A stretch of DNA of 64,000 bases, from positions 1,311,746 through 1,375,745 of the forward strand of contig NZ_ARVW01000001.1 in NCBI RefSeq assembly GCF_000384315.1, written 5' to 3'. The position numbers were made by a program, and so were the translations under genes. Within the stretch, counting starts at the first letter, position 1. Each line of letters begins with the position of its first letter. The DNA is from Amycolatopsis nigrescens CSC17Ta-90. Lineage in GTDB: Bacteria > Actinomycetota > Actinomycetes > Mycobacteriales > Pseudonocardiaceae. Below, piece after piece: positions 8,271-17,053 of the stretch. The notes under the pieces are model-generated. The model was not told the DNA's origin. It was given only the letters and a program-made list of their open reading frames with translations, and searched no databases.

Positions 8271-8480
8271 GCGAGTCCCACGTTCGCGCACCGCGAGTCC
8301 CACGTTCGGCGTTGGCGAGTTGTGCCCGCGCAGGCGAAAGCCGGGACACCCGAGCGGCGAACTCGCCGTGGGCCAACGGTCAACTCGCCGACCGGAACGT
8401 TCGACTCGCCCAGGCCGAACGTGGGACTCGCCGAAGCGGGCCAGCCACACCGGCGAGTCCTACGTTCGGGCACCGCGAGT
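8271..8480. repeat. Cluster of direct and inverted GCGAGTCC(C/T)ACGTTCG repeats
   Basis: This gap of about 320 bp between genes carries the 18-mer gcgagtcccacgttcggc at 8293-8310, its exact inverted copy at 8414-8431, and partial direct copies near 8271 and 8452. No coding signal is convincing here. It looks like decayed or layered copies of an intergenic palindrome. Confidence 0.55.
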
Positions 8481-8514
8481 TCTGCGGTTGGGCGGCGTGG
8501 GGTGGCGGGTGGGG

Positions 8515-9054
8515 TCAGGGGGTGAGGGTGATGCCGGCGGCGCGTAGGTCGGCTAGGGCTGCTTGGTCGCCGTCGGGGTGCGCGTGGGCGAAAGCCGTGG
8601 CGCTGAGCGGGATTGTCACCTCGTAGCCAAGGCGTACGGCGTCGCGGGCGGTCGCGGCGACGCAGATGTCCGTTGCGATGCCGACGACGGTAACGGAGCG
8701 CGTTTGCGTCTCGGCGAGCAAACCGGCCAGCGGTCCAAGGCCGCCACCGCCGTGGCCCTGCTGCGGTTCGAGCACCGGGGCGAGCAGGAATCCCGAGAAG
8801 CCACCACGTTTGCCGGGGCCCTTCTCCACCACCGTGCCCCGCACGTCCAGGTCGGGGTGCAGGCTCGTCCTGCCCTCGGGGTCGCCTTCGGGGAGGTCGA
8901 TCGGGGCGTAGTCGCGGGTGTAGAACACCGGGTGACCGTGCTCCACCGCCTCGGCCACCCGCTCGTTGACGGCCTTGACCACACCGGGCCCGTCCACTCC
9001 GGCCAGGTCCACGAACAGGTTCTGCATGTCGACGACGATCAGCGCATGGGTCAT
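8515..9054 (-). CDS. Isochorismatase-fold cysteine hydrolase, nicotinamidase-like
   Basis: 180-residue isochorismatase-family fold with the catalytic triad D9 (VVDMQ), K78 (VVEKG) and C131 (ATDICVAATARDA). Genuine nicotinamidases also carry a metal site of the DxH...H type. Here that segment reads YTRDYAPIDLPEGDPEG and lacks the histidines, so the substrate may be another amide. The gene lies downstream of, and on the same strand as, a MarR regulator, 34 bp away. A palindrome sits in that gap. There is no reason to link it to chorismate chemistry. Confidence 0.75.
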   Translation of the reverse strand: MTHALIVVDMQNLFVDLAGVDGPGVVKAVNERVAEAVEHGHPVFYTRDYAPIDLPEGDPEGRTSLHPDLDVRGTVVEKGPGKRGGFSGFLLAPVLEPQQGHGGGGLGPLAGLLAETQTRSVTVVGIATDICVAATARDAVRLGYEVTIPLSATAFAHAHPDGDQAALADLRAAGITLTP

Positions 9055-9071
9055 GGCATCGACGCTAGAAG

Positions 9072-9087
9072 CTCAACCACTGTTGAG
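9072..9087. promoter_or_regulatory. Palindrome CTCAAC-N4-GTTGAG upstream of the hydrolase gene
   Basis: Perfect 6-bp arms between the MarR stop and the hydrolase start. It may be an operator for the hydrolase. Its half-site differs from the GTTAG sites on the other side of the MarR gene, so a different regulator or a structural role is possible. Confidence 0.35.
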
Positions 9088-9088
9088 G

Positions 9089-9526
9089 TCAAGACGAAAC
9101 CGTGACGTTGCGCTGGAGCTGTTCGAGAAAATCGCCGAACTCGGTGAGCTGCTCCGCGCTGAAACCGGCACGCAAACGACTGTCGAAGTTGAGCGCCGCG
9201 CCGCGCATGCGCTCGAAGGCGGCTTCGCCCGCCTCGGTGAGTTCGACGAGATGCACGCGCCGGTTGGCGGGATCGCGGCGGCGGGTGAGCAGGCCGTCAG
9301 CCTCCATGGTGTTCAGGTGATGCGTGAGGGTGGCACCCTGGATGCCCACCGCGGCGGCGAGCTCGCGCTGGTTGGCGACCGGCCTGCTCTTCAGGGACAT
9401 CAGCACCATCCAGGTGGGACGCGACCCGCCTGCGGCCGAAAGCGCGTCATCGAACGCGCGGCTGACGACCTTCGCGGTGCTGGCCAGTCTGACGCCGAGG
9501 GGCGGTCCGGCGAATCGTGGCGACAT
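9089..9526 (-). CDS. MarR-family transcriptional regulator
   Basis: 145 residues with a winged helix: recognition region NQRELAAAVGIQGATLTHHLNTMEADGL and wing RRRDPANRRVHLVELT. It is transcribed divergently from the LLM oxidoreductase gene at 9599. The gap between them holds two GTTAG/CTAAC palindromes, one inside the LLM promoter, so it most likely represses that gene and itself. The effector is unknown, perhaps an aromatic or quinone-like compound as for many MarR proteins. Confidence 0.85.
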   Translation of the reverse strand: MSPRFAGPPLGVRLASTAKVVSRAFDDALSAAGGSRPTWMVLMSLKSRPVANQRELAAAVGIQGATLTHHLNTMEADGLLTRRRDPANRRVHLVELTEAGEAAFERMRGAALNFDSRLRAGFSAEQLTEFGDFLEQLQRNVTVSS

Positions 9527-9545
9527 GCGGCAACCCTAGCACAGG

Positions 9546-9598
9546 GTTAGTCATCTAACGCATTGACAGCTAACCGTTAGATCTCTATCTTTAATCTC
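9546..9598. promoter_or_regulatory. MarR operators and LLM promoter
   Basis: Operator 1 is GTTAG-N4-CTAAC (9546-9559). Operator 2 is CTAACcGTTAG (9570-9580). A sigma70-like promoter on the plus strand has -35 TTGACA at 9563-9568 and -10 TATCTT at 9586-9591, with a 17-bp spacer that contains operator 2. The ATG at 9599 is 7 nt after the -10 box and has no Shine-Dalgarno, so the transcript is probably leaderless. Confidence 0.65.
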
Positions 9599-10471
9599 AT
9601 GCGTATCAGCCTGAACATCACGCACTACTCCTGGCCGGTCCCGCCCGCGGACCTCGTCCTCCGGCTCGCTGAGATCGCCCGCGCCGCGGAGGAGTGCGGT
9701 GTGGACACCCTGTGGGTACCGGACCACCTCATCCAGGCGGATCCGGTCAGCAGCCCGGAAAAGGAGATGCTCGAGGCGTACACCACGCTCGGGTTCCTGG
9801 CCGGACAGACCGAACGGGTTCGCCTCGGCACCATGGTCACCGCGGTCAGCTACCGGGCACCGAGCCTGCTGGTCAAGGCCGTCACCACGCTCGACGTGCT
9901 CTCCCGCGGACGGGCCTGGCTCGGTATCGGCGCCGGCTACTCCGAGCACGAGGCGGCCACGATGGGGCTGCCGCTGCCACCCACCGCGGCCCGTTTCGGG
10001 CAGCTCGAAGAGACCCTTCAGCTGGCGAACCGGATGTGGGCCCGCGACGAGTCGCCGTTCGAGGGCGAGCACTTCCGGCTGACTCGCCCCTATGCCAGCC
10101 CCGGCCCGGCGAGCAGCCCGCGCCCACCGGTCCTGATCGGCGGCATGGGGGAACGCAGAACCCTGCCGCTGGTGGCGAAATACGCCGACGCGTGCAACCT
10201 GTTCGACATTCCGGACGACGGCCGGACCGTCACGCACAAGCTCGGTGTGCTGGCCGCGCACTGCGCGGAGATCGGGCGGCCGTTCGCGGAGATCGAGAAG
10301 ACGCTGAGCGCGCGGCTGGAACCGGGCGAGACCGCGCGGCAGTTCCTGGACCGCTGCGGCCGCTGGGCCGAGCTCGGCTTCGAGCACGTCGTGTTGATCA
10401 CCCCCGGCCCGTGGACGATGGACGCGCTCGCCCAGCTGGCCGATGCCGTTCCGGCGGCACGGGAAATCTGA
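9599..10471 (+). CDS. LLM-class F420/flavin-dependent oxidoreductase
   Basis: 290-residue luciferase-like TIM barrel. Family features include the N-terminal ISLNITHY strand, ERVRLGTMVTAVSYRAPSLLVKAVTTLDVLSRGR and the glycine-rich LGIGAGYSEHEA. It could use F420H2 or FMNH2, and the substrate is not evident. The gene is divergent from and apparently repressed by MarR. It differs clearly from the LLM pair at 15552 and 46178, so it may belong to the flanking genome rather than the polyketide cluster. Confidence 0.8.
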   Translation: MRISLNITHYSWPVPPADLVLRLAEIARAAEECGVDTLWVPDHLIQADPVSSPEKEMLEAYTTLGFLAGQTERVRLGTMVTAVSYRAPSLLVKAVTTLDVLSRGRAWLGIGAGYSEHEAATMGLPLPPTAARFGQLEETLQLANRMWARDESPFEGEHFRLTRPYASPGPASSPRPPVLIGGMGERRTLPLVAKYADACNLFDIPDDGRTVTHKLGVLAAHCAEIGRPFAEIEKTLSARLEPGETARQFLDRCGRWAELGFEHVVLITPGPWTMDALAQLADAVPAAREI

Positions 10472-10695
10472 GATCCACAAGTCGACTTCCGTCCCGGAAC
10501 CTTCGGGCCGATGTCCCAATCCGACTGGGCGGAACGTCCGTCGCCGCCGGGAAGAATTACCTGCCGCACACCGGAAAAACGAGGCCAAAGATCCTAGTTC
10601 CGTTGCTCCCCACCCCGGTAGCTGATAAGCACGACCAGGGACGCCGTTAACGAAGCCGGCCCCGCCGTGGTGCGACCCAACGACGGAGGATCTCG

Positions 10696-11721
10696 ATGCA
10701 ATCTCGCCATGTCAGCGTAACTCGAAAAGGTGGCCTGGAAACCCTGGAGGTGCGCACCTCCGAGCTGGCCGAGCCCGGCTCCGGTGAGGCCGTGGTGAAG
10801 GTCGACGCCGCCGGTGTCTCCTTCGGTGACATCCTGCTCAGGCTCGGGGTCATTCCCGGCGGCCCGACGCCGCCGTTCACCCCCGGCTTCGACATCGCCG
10901 GCGTCGTGGAGAAGGTCGGTCCCGGCGTCACCGGGCTCGAGGTCGGCCAGCCGGTGGCGGCGCTGCTGCGCACCGGTGGCTACTCCGACCGCCTGATCGC
11001 GCCGGCCGAGCGGCTGGTGCCGCGGCCGTCCGGCGCCGACGCGGTGGAGTCCGCCGCGGTGGCACTGAACTACTTCATCGCCTACCAGATGCTGCACCGC
11101 GTCGCCGAAGCCAAGCCGGGACACCGGATCCTGGTGCACGGCGCCTCCGGTGGTGTCGGTGTCGCCTTCCTGCAGCTGGCCCAGCTCGCCGGGATCGAGA
11201 CCTACGGCTCGGCATCGGCGGAGAAGCGGGACCTGGTGACCAAGTTCGGCGGGCACCCGATCGACTACCGCAAGGACGATTTCGTCAAGATCATCCGCTC
11301 GCTGCCGGGCGGCACCGTGCACGCCGCCTTCGACGCCATCGGCGGCAGCCACTTCAACCGCTCGTCCTCGGTGGTCGGCCGCGGCGGCATCATGGTCGCC
11401 TACGGGCAGAGCGCGGCGCTGGTGGACGGCAAGCCGAACAAGGCCGTCGGCGCGCGCGGCTTCCTCGGCGGGGTCGCACTGCCCAAGCTCATCCCCAACG
11501 GCAAGCGGACCACCTTCTACAACGCGTGGGCACTGGAGAAGTCGCACCCCAGCGCGTACCGCGAGGACCTGGCCGAGGTGCTCAAGCTGCTGGCCGAGGG
11601 CAAGATCTCGCCGCTGATCGCCAAGACCGCCGCGCTCGAGGAGGCCGCGGACGTGCAGCGCCAGCTGGAGCAGGGCGCGGTCACCGGCAAGGTGGTACTG
11701 ACCCCCGGGGACTCGAAATAA
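10696..11721 (+). CDS. Quinone oxidoreductase-like MDR enzyme (copy 1)
   Basis: 341-residue medium-chain reductase: GroES-like N-domain (GVSFGDILLRLGVIPGG) and Rossmann domain with HGASGGVGVAFLQLAQLAG. It lacks the structural-zinc cysteines, so it is a zinc-independent NADPH enoyl/quinone reductase type. The start has a GGAGGA site. It is a close paralogue of 50141-51157, roughly two-thirds identical by eye, including the long shared block VAYGQSAALVDGKP. That copy sits in the PKS tailoring operon, which ties this gene to the pathway. The exporter gene follows 17 bp downstream. Confidence 0.85.
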   Translation: MQSRHVSVTRKGGLETLEVRTSELAEPGSGEAVVKVDAAGVSFGDILLRLGVIPGGPTPPFTPGFDIAGVVEKVGPGVTGLEVGQPVAALLRTGGYSDRLIAPAERLVPRPSGADAVESAAVALNYFIAYQMLHRVAEAKPGHRILVHGASGGVGVAFLQLAQLAGIETYGSASAEKRDLVTKFGGHPIDYRKDDFVKIIRSLPGGTVHAAFDAIGGSHFNRSSSVVGRGGIMVAYGQSAALVDGKPNKAVGARGFLGGVALPKLIPNGKRTTFYNAWALEKSHPSAYREDLAEVLKLLAEGKISPLIAKTAALEEAADVQRQLEQGAVTGKVVLTPGDSK

Positions 11722-11738
11722 CCGCCACCGACCAGGCG

Positions 11739-13220
11739 GTGCCGGAGCTCGGCAAACGCCAGATCATGATCATTTTCACTGGTCTGGCGCTTGCCATGTT
11801 CCTCGCCTCGCTGGACCAGACGATCATCGCGACCGCGTTGCCGGCGATCGCCGGTGATCTCGGTGGTCTGGACCAGCTTTCCTGGATCATCACCGTCTAC
11901 CATCTTGCCTCCGCCGCGACCACCCCGCTGTGGGGCCGGGCCAGCGACATCTACGGCCGGAAGAAGCTGTTCATCTCGGCGATTCTGGTTTTCCTGCTCG
12001 GCTCGGTGCTTTCCGGGCTGGCGCAGGACATCGGCCAGCTGATCGCGTTCCGCGCCTGCCAGGGACTCGGCGCCGGCGGCATGATGACGCTGGCCATGGC
12101 GGTGATCGCGGACGTGGTGTCGCCCCGGGAACGGGGCCGCTATCAGGGCTACATGCAGCTGATGTTCACCCTGGCCAGCGTGCTCGGGCCGCTGCTCGGC
12201 GGGCTGCTGGTGGACGTCTCGTCCTGGCGCTGGGTGTTCTACGTCAACATCCCGATCGGCGCGGTGGCGCTCGGGGTGATCATCGCGAAGCTGAAGCTGC
12301 CCAAGACCAGGACCGAACGGGCGCTGGACTACTCGGGGGCCGTGCTGCTCACCAGCGGCGTGATCTGCCTGCTGCTGGTCACCGAATGGGGCGGGCGCCA
12401 GTACTCCTGGGGCTCCGGCCAGATTCTCGGCCTGCTCGGCGGCGCACTGGTCCTGCTGGTCACCTTCATCCTGTGGGAGCGTCGGGCCGCCGAGCCGATC
12501 CTGCCGCCGCGGCTGTTCCGCAACCCGGTGTTCGTGGTGGTCACCATCACCCTGTTCCTGGCCACCTGCATGCTGTTCGCGGTGCTCATGTTCACCCCGC
12601 TGTTCCTGCAGATCGTGGTCGGCTCCAGCGCCACCAGCTCGGGCCTGCTGCTGCTGCCGATGACGGTGGGCATCACCATCTCCACCGTCCTTTCCGGACG
12701 GTTGATCGCCAGAACCGGGCGGTACCGGCACTTCCCGGTGATCGGGCTGGCCATCGCGACGGTGGTGATCTTCCTTCTCTCGCGGATCACCGAGTCCACC
12801 TCGCAGCTGGTGGTGATGCTCTACATGCTGCTGTTCGGCGCCGGTTTCGGCCTGGTCACCCAGGTGCTGGTGATCGCCGTGCAGAACGGCGCGGAACGTC
12901 AGGACATCGGCATCGCGACCGCTTCCGCGAACTTCTTCCGCTCGCTCGGCGCATCGATCGGGGCCGCGGTGTTCGGCTCGATCTTCGCCGCCGGGCTGAA
13001 CAGCTCGCTGGCACAGGGCGGCGCATCGGGGGTGGACGCCAACGCGGTGCAGTCCAGTCCCGCGGTGATCCAGCAGCTGCCGGACGCCGTGCGGGAAGTG
13101 GTGACCACCGGGGTCGCGGACTCGGTGACCACGGTGTTCCTGGTCGGCGCCGGGGTGGCCGCGCTCGCGTGGGTCGCCTCGCTGTTCCTCAGGGGCGGCA
13201 CCCTGCGCGGCAAGAACTGA
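11739..13220 (+). CDS. DHA2-type (14-TM) MFS drug exporter
   Basis: EmrB/QacA-family transporter: DQTIIATALPAIAGDLGG in helix 1, motif A (GRASDIYGRKKLF), and about 14 hydrophobic helices over roughly 490 residues. The start is placed at GTG 11739; an ATG at 11766 would cut into the conserved pre-helix GKRQIMIIF. It follows the MDR gene closely and probably shares its transcript. It probably exports the pathway product or confers self-resistance. Confidence 0.85.
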   Translation: MPELGKRQIMIIFTGLALAMFLASLDQTIIATALPAIAGDLGGLDQLSWIITVYHLASAATTPLWGRASDIYGRKKLFISAILVFLLGSVLSGLAQDIGQLIAFRACQGLGAGGMMTLAMAVIADVVSPRERGRYQGYMQLMFTLASVLGPLLGGLLVDVSSWRWVFYVNIPIGAVALGVIIAKLKLPKTRTERALDYSGAVLLTSGVICLLLVTEWGGRQYSWGSGQILGLLGGALVLLVTFILWERRAAEPILPPRLFRNPVFVVVTITLFLATCMLFAVLMFTPLFLQIVVGSSATSSGLLLLPMTVGITISTVLSGRLIARTGRYRHFPVIGLAIATVVIFLLSRITESTSQLVVMLYMLLFGAGFGLVTQVLVIAVQNGAERQDIGIATASANFFRSLGASIGAAVFGSIFAAGLNSSLAQGGASGVDANAVQSSPAVIQQLPDAVREVVTTGVADSVTTVFLVGAGVAALAWVASLFLRGGTLRGKN

Positions 13221-13343
13221 CACCTAGGGGTGCCCGGTACGTTCACAGGAGTATCCGGGCACCAGGCGGCAGCCGGGAAGCGCGGGTTCAACTGTCGCCG
13301 CCGGTCCGACGCAACCGGGCGGCGCGCGGCGCACCATGGAGTC

Positions 13344-13802
13344 ATGACCAACGAGAACCCGCGCAGCCACGGAGTTCGCGCCTCCGACATCGAACGAGAG
13401 AAGTTCGCCCACCGCATCGAGACCGCCAACGGCGAAGGCCGGCTGTCGCTCGAAGAGACCGACCGGCGGCTGGGCCTGGTGTACGACGCCACCTACCGGC
13501 ACGAGCTGGAATGGCTGGTCACCGACCTGCCGCCGGAGCCGGTCGAGCAGCGGACCTCCGCGGAAGTTTCCCAGCACGCCGGGAAAGCGTTGCGTACGCA
13601 CGCCATCGTGGTGGGCATCTTCTCGGTGTTCCTGGTGGCCCGCTGGATCGTCTCGGGAGTGCCGTTCTTCTGGCCCGCGTTCCCGATGTTCTGGCTGGCG
13701 CTCAGCCTGGTGGTGCACGCCCTGATCCGCCGCTCCAGCCTGCCGGGCGGGCGAATTCTGCCCGCCTTCCGCCGCCCCGGCAAGAAAGCCACCACCCAGT
13801 AA
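13344..13802 (+). CDS. DUF1707 protein with two membrane helices
   Basis: 152 residues. The N-terminal DUF1707 motif (RASDIEREKFAHRIETANGEGRLSLEETDRRL) resembles SHOCT domains. Two membrane helices (IVVGIFSVFLVARWIV and FWLALSLVVHALI) and a basic tail follow. DUF1707 proteins are common in actinomycetes and their function is unknown. It is about 120 bp from the exporter, which suggests its own promoter, and ends just before a long hairpin. Confidence 0.8.
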   Translation: MTNENPRSHGVRASDIEREKFAHRIETANGEGRLSLEETDRRLGLVYDATYRHELEWLVTDLPPEPVEQRTSAEVSQHAGKALRTHAIVVGIFSVFLVARWIVSGVPFFWPAFPMFWLALSLVVHALIRRSSLPGGRILPAFRRPGKKATTQ

Positions 13803-13816
13803 CCCACTCGCGAATA

Positions 13817-13872
13817 GGCAAATAGCCGACTTTTCGCCCCTCAAGCCCGGGGCAAAAAGTCGGCTATTTGCC
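13817..13872. terminator. Long bidirectional hairpin terminator
   Basis: 24-nt arms (13817-13840, 13849-13872) with one mismatch and an 8-nt loop, located between convergent genes. The inner motif (ggcaaatagccgac...) recurs at 29156-29189, so it is a dispersed terminator family. Confidence 0.8.
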
Positions 13873-13880
13873 GTGCGGGG

Positions 13881-15413
13881 TCAGGCGCCGATGCCTTGGG
13901 CGAAGCGGAAGAAGCCGTGCGGGTCGTAGCGGCGCTTGGCCCGGAGCAGGCGGTGGTAGTTCTCGCCGTAGTAGGCGCTGCGCCAGTCCGGCAGCCGGGA
14001 GTCGATGAAGTTCACCTGTCCCTCACCGTCGCCGTACCGCTCGGCCACCGCGTAACCGCCGTCGGTCCACGCTTCGACGGCCGCCTTCTCCTCGGGCGTC
14101 GGCACCGGGGTGCGGACGCCCGAGGTGAAGGTGAAGTAGTGCTGCGCGGTCCGGTGCACATACGCGGTCGCGGTGCGCGGGGTCCGGTTGATCTGGCCGC
14201 CGAGCCCGCCGAAGCTCATCACCCGGAACTGGCCCGCCACTGGGTTCGCCTCGAACGCGGTGAGCGCCTCGTCGATCCCGGTGCCGTTCAGCTCCCCCTC
14301 GAACAACCGCCCGCGCGCCATCACCAGGCTCTGCCGCTGCAGCATCGCTTCGGGGTTGTAGCCGACCCGGTGGCACTGGTCCACCGTCTTGTCCCCGCAG
14401 CCGAACATCCGCATGATCGCCTGCTGGTAGGTCAGGTCGTCCGCGCTGCGGGTGGCCGGGGCCGCGCCCACCGCCGAGACGAGCTCGTTCAGGTGCGGGT
14501 CCAACCCGGACACTGGGCCGCCGAGCCAGCCGCCGGAGACCAGCACGGTCGGCTTGCTGCCGGGGGCGGCGTTCTGGTTCATCACGGTCAGGTTCGCGGT
14601 CAGATCGTCCGGGGCCTGCGCCAGCCAGGGCAGGTACGCGGTGATCACGTTCGCGGCCTGCTCCCACGGCCAGCTCAGGCTGAAGCTGACCATCCTGGTC
14701 ACGTTCCCCGGCTTGATCTCGTACCGGGTGACCACCCCGAAGTTGCCACCGCCGCCACCGCGCAGCGCCCAGAACAGCTCACGTTCGCGGTGCTCCGAAC
14801 AACGCACGATGCGGCCATTGGGCAGCACCACCTCGGCGGACACCAGCCGGTCCGCGGCAATGCCGAACTTCCGCGCCAGCGGCCCGATCCCGCCGCCCTG
14901 GAGGTACCCGCCGGCGCAGACCGTCGCGCAGTTGCCGGTGACCGCGGCCAGTCCGCTGGGGGCCAGCGCGTTCACGATGTCCACCCCCTGCGAGCCCGGC
15001 CCGATCGTGGTGGTCGAACGCCCCACCTTGACCTGGTTGAGCCGCGAGGTGTCCAGCACCAGCCCGGTGCCGGTGGAGTACCCCGCCGCGGAGTGCCCAC
15101 CGCTGCGCAGCGCCACCTGGATGTCGTTGTCCTGCGCGAAGTTCAGGCAGAGCCGCACGTCGCTACTGTTCTCGCAGAAGGCGATCGCCTGTGGCCGGAC
15201 GCCGTCGAAGGCCTTGCTGTCGAGCTGCCTGGCCTGGTCGTAGGCCGGGTCGCCGGGCAGCACCACGTCCCCGGTGAAGGAGCGGCGCAGCTGTGCCCAG
15301 CGCGCCGCGCCGGTGGCCGGCCGCGCTTCGGCGGCCGACCACAGCGGCGCACCCGCCACGGCGAGCCCGACCGCACCAGCACCTGCCCGCAGCACCGTCC
15401 TTCGATTGACCAT
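13881..15413 (-). CDS. Tat-exported BBE-type oxidase with bicovalent FAD
   Basis: The Tat signal NRRTVLRAGAGAVGLAVAG precedes a PCMH-type FAD domain. H107 in RSGGHSAAGY and C162 in GNCATVCAGGYLQGGG are the two residues that bind FAD covalently in berberine-bridge-type enzymes. The C-terminal BBE segment (YYGENYHRLLRAKRRYDPHGFF) is intact. It should be an extracytoplasmic O2-dependent oxidase or dehydrogenase of sugars or polycyclic phenols; such enzymes do late oxidations in several aromatic polyketide pathways. AAGGAG precedes the ATG. Confidence 0.85.
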   Translation of the reverse strand: MVNRRTVLRAGAGAVGLAVAGAPLWSAAEARPATGAARWAQLRRSFTGDVVLPGDPAYDQARQLDSKAFDGVRPQAIAFCENSSDVRLCLNFAQDNDIQVALRSGGHSAAGYSTGTGLVLDTSRLNQVKVGRSTTTIGPGSQGVDIVNALAPSGLAAVTGNCATVCAGGYLQGGGIGPLARKFGIAADRLVSAEVVLPNGRIVRCSEHRERELFWALRGGGGGNFGVVTRYEIKPGNVTRMVSFSLSWPWEQAANVITAYLPWLAQAPDDLTANLTVMNQNAAPGSKPTVLVSGGWLGGPVSGLDPHLNELVSAVGAAPATRSADDLTYQQAIMRMFGCGDKTVDQCHRVGYNPEAMLQRQSLVMARGRLFEGELNGTGIDEALTAFEANPVAGQFRVMSFGGLGGQINRTPRTATAYVHRTAQHYFTFTSGVRTPVPTPEEKAAVEAWTDGGYAVAERYGDGEGQVNFIDSRLPDWRSAYYGENYHRLLRAKRRYDPHGFFRFAQGIGA

Positions 15414-15551
15414 GACCTTCGCTCCTTAACGCCGGTGTTATCGGGGTTGAGTGTCGCGAAAGTCTTGCCAGGATGCGAGGTTTGTGCCGATCTTGGGAAA
15501 GATTCCTGAACGGCGCGGGATATCCGTCCCCACTGCCCCGGGCGGAATGGC

Positions 15552-16370
15552 TCAGCTGCCGCTCAGCTTTTCCACCACCGGCGCGAACTTGTCCAGGAAA
15601 GCCGCATTTACCGTGATGTAGGAGATCCCGTAGGTGTCGCGCCAGCGGCGCAGGGTGTCCGCGCACTCACCCGGGGTACCCGGCAGCACGGTGACCGCGC
15701 CGGCCGCGGCGAGGTCCGCGGTGCTGGCACCGATGAACTTGTTCACCTCGGTGGAGAGCTCGTCGCCGACCGCGATCAGGTTGATGTTCAGCTCGATCTC
15801 CGCCAGCCGCGCGCTCGCCGCGGACCGGAAGTTGTCCACAATGGACTTTGCGTCGTCCTCGGTGGTCTGCGGCTTCCAGGTCAGCGTCACGATGTCGGCC
15901 TCGCGCCCTGCCAGTTCCAGCAGCTTGGGCCCGGCACCGGCGAGCAGCAGCTTCGGCCGGTCCTGCTCCTTCTTGACCAGTGCCACCGTCTCGGCCAGCC
16001 CGCGCAGCCGCTGCCCCGGGGAGCCGAAATCCCGGCCGAGCGTGGCGGCACGCTGCTCGGCGCCCGGCCGGCCCGCGCCAAGCCCCAGCTCGAACCGGCC
16101 GCCGGAGAGCTTGTGCAGGGTCTGCGCCTGCCAGTTCAGCTGCTGCCGGTCGCGGAAGGCGTCGGCCAGCACGAAGGTGCCGAAGTGCAGCCTGCTGGTC
16201 ACCGCCGCGACCGCGGACAGCGCGGTCAGCGGGTCGTGCTCGGCCACCGGGTCCGGCGTGACGAGGGTGTCGTAGCCGAGCTCCTCGGCCCGCCGGGCGA
16301 TCCCGGTCAATGCCTCGACCTTCGGCGTATACCCGGCGACCACACCGAAACGGAACGGGCGAACAGTCAT
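15552..16370 (-). CDS. LLM-class oxidoreductase (copy 1 of a pair)
   Basis: 272-residue luciferase-like protein starting MTVRPFRFGVVAGY; AAGGAG precedes this ATG, and the longer frame upstream is not needed. It matches 46178-46996 almost throughout (shared blocks FGTFVLA, WQAQTLH, LSGGRFELGLG, LLLAGAGPKLL, ITVNAAFLDKFAPVVEKLSGS versus ISVNSGFLEKFAPIVEMLSGS), so the two are recent paralogues. The likely role is a flavin- or F420-dependent oxidation or reduction in the polyketide pathway. It is divergent from the SnoaL-like gene. Confidence 0.8.
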   Translation of the reverse strand: MTVRPFRFGVVAGYTPKVEALTGIARRAEELGYDTLVTPDPVAEHDPLTALSAVAAVTSRLHFGTFVLADAFRDRQQLNWQAQTLHKLSGGRFELGLGAGRPGAEQRAATLGRDFGSPGQRLRGLAETVALVKKEQDRPKLLLAGAGPKLLELAGREADIVTLTWKPQTTEDDAKSIVDNFRSAASARLAEIELNINLIAVGDELSTEVNKFIGASTADLAAAGAVTVLPGTPGECADTLRRWRDTYGISYITVNAAFLDKFAPVVEKLSGS

Positions 16371-16547
16371 GACACACTCCTTGCATCGACTTTCTGACAA
16401 GCCCGATCATTCACCGAAACCCGCCACCACCGCACCCCCGCTGTGACGAAATGGTCGCTAAGTCCTAATGCCGGTGGGACCGCTGCCTCATGACTTGAGG
16501 AAGCGGATCCGGAAGTCTTGGCGAGGAAAGCGATGCGGAGGTGAACG

Positions 16548-17021
16548 TTGGCCACGGACGGGAACACCAGCGCTGCCACCGGCTCCGGCCGGCAGGGCGG
16601 CAAGGAGCTGATTCGGCACATCACGGACAAGATCGTCAACGGTGGCGATCTCACCCTGGTGCGCGAACTCTTCTCCGAAGACTACGTTGCGCACAAGACC
16701 GGGCTGTCGCTTCCGCGCGGCCCGGAGGCATTCAAGATGGCGGTCCGCCAGTGGCGCGACGCCTTCCCCGACTACCGCGTCACCATCGAGACGCTGTTCG
16801 GTGAGGGCGACCTGATCGCGAACCAGTTCACCGCGGAGGGCACCCACCAGGGTTCGCTGCTCGGCATCCCGCCATCGGAGAAGTCCTTCAAGCTGACCGG
16901 CACCGAGGTGCACCGGGTGGTGGACGGGCTGGTGGTCGAGTCCTGGCTGGCCGACGACCTGCCGCGGATCCTGACCGATGTGGGCGTACTCGCGCCGGGC
17001 CAGTCCAACAAATGGACCTGA
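16548..17021 (+). CDS. SnoaL-like polyketide cyclase/ester-cyclase family (copy 1)
   Basis: 157-residue cone-fold protein of the SnoaL/DUF4440-like ester cyclase family: NGGDLTLVRELFSEDYVAHK, FPDYRVTIETLFGEGDLI, HRVVDGLVVESWLADDLPRIL. TTG start, supported by GGAGG about 5 nt upstream. It closely matches 48723-49175 in motif order. Members close a ring by aldol chemistry or act as hydroxylase-like proteins, and sequence alone does not separate these. It heads a plus-strand run with the HAD and RCC1 genes. Confidence 0.75.
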   Translation: MATDGNTSAATGSGRQGGKELIRHITDKIVNGGDLTLVRELFSEDYVAHKTGLSLPRGPEAFKMAVRQWRDAFPDYRVTIETLFGEGDLIANQFTAEGTHQGSLLGIPPSEKSFKLTGTEVHRVVDGLVVESWLADDLPRILTDVGVLAPGQSNKWT

Positions 17022-17053
17022 GCACACCACCAACGAGAGAAGGGAAAAGGGCC

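Noticed and set aside
8515-9054. Isochorismatase-fold gene as part of chorismate supply
   Set aside because: It has the nicotinamidase-like triad, lies in the MarR unit outside the cluster, and is far from pabAB.
11930-13825. Long frame over the exporter and DUF1707 genes
   Set aside because: It overlaps a clear 14-helix transporter in another frame and has Arg/Pro-rich composition.
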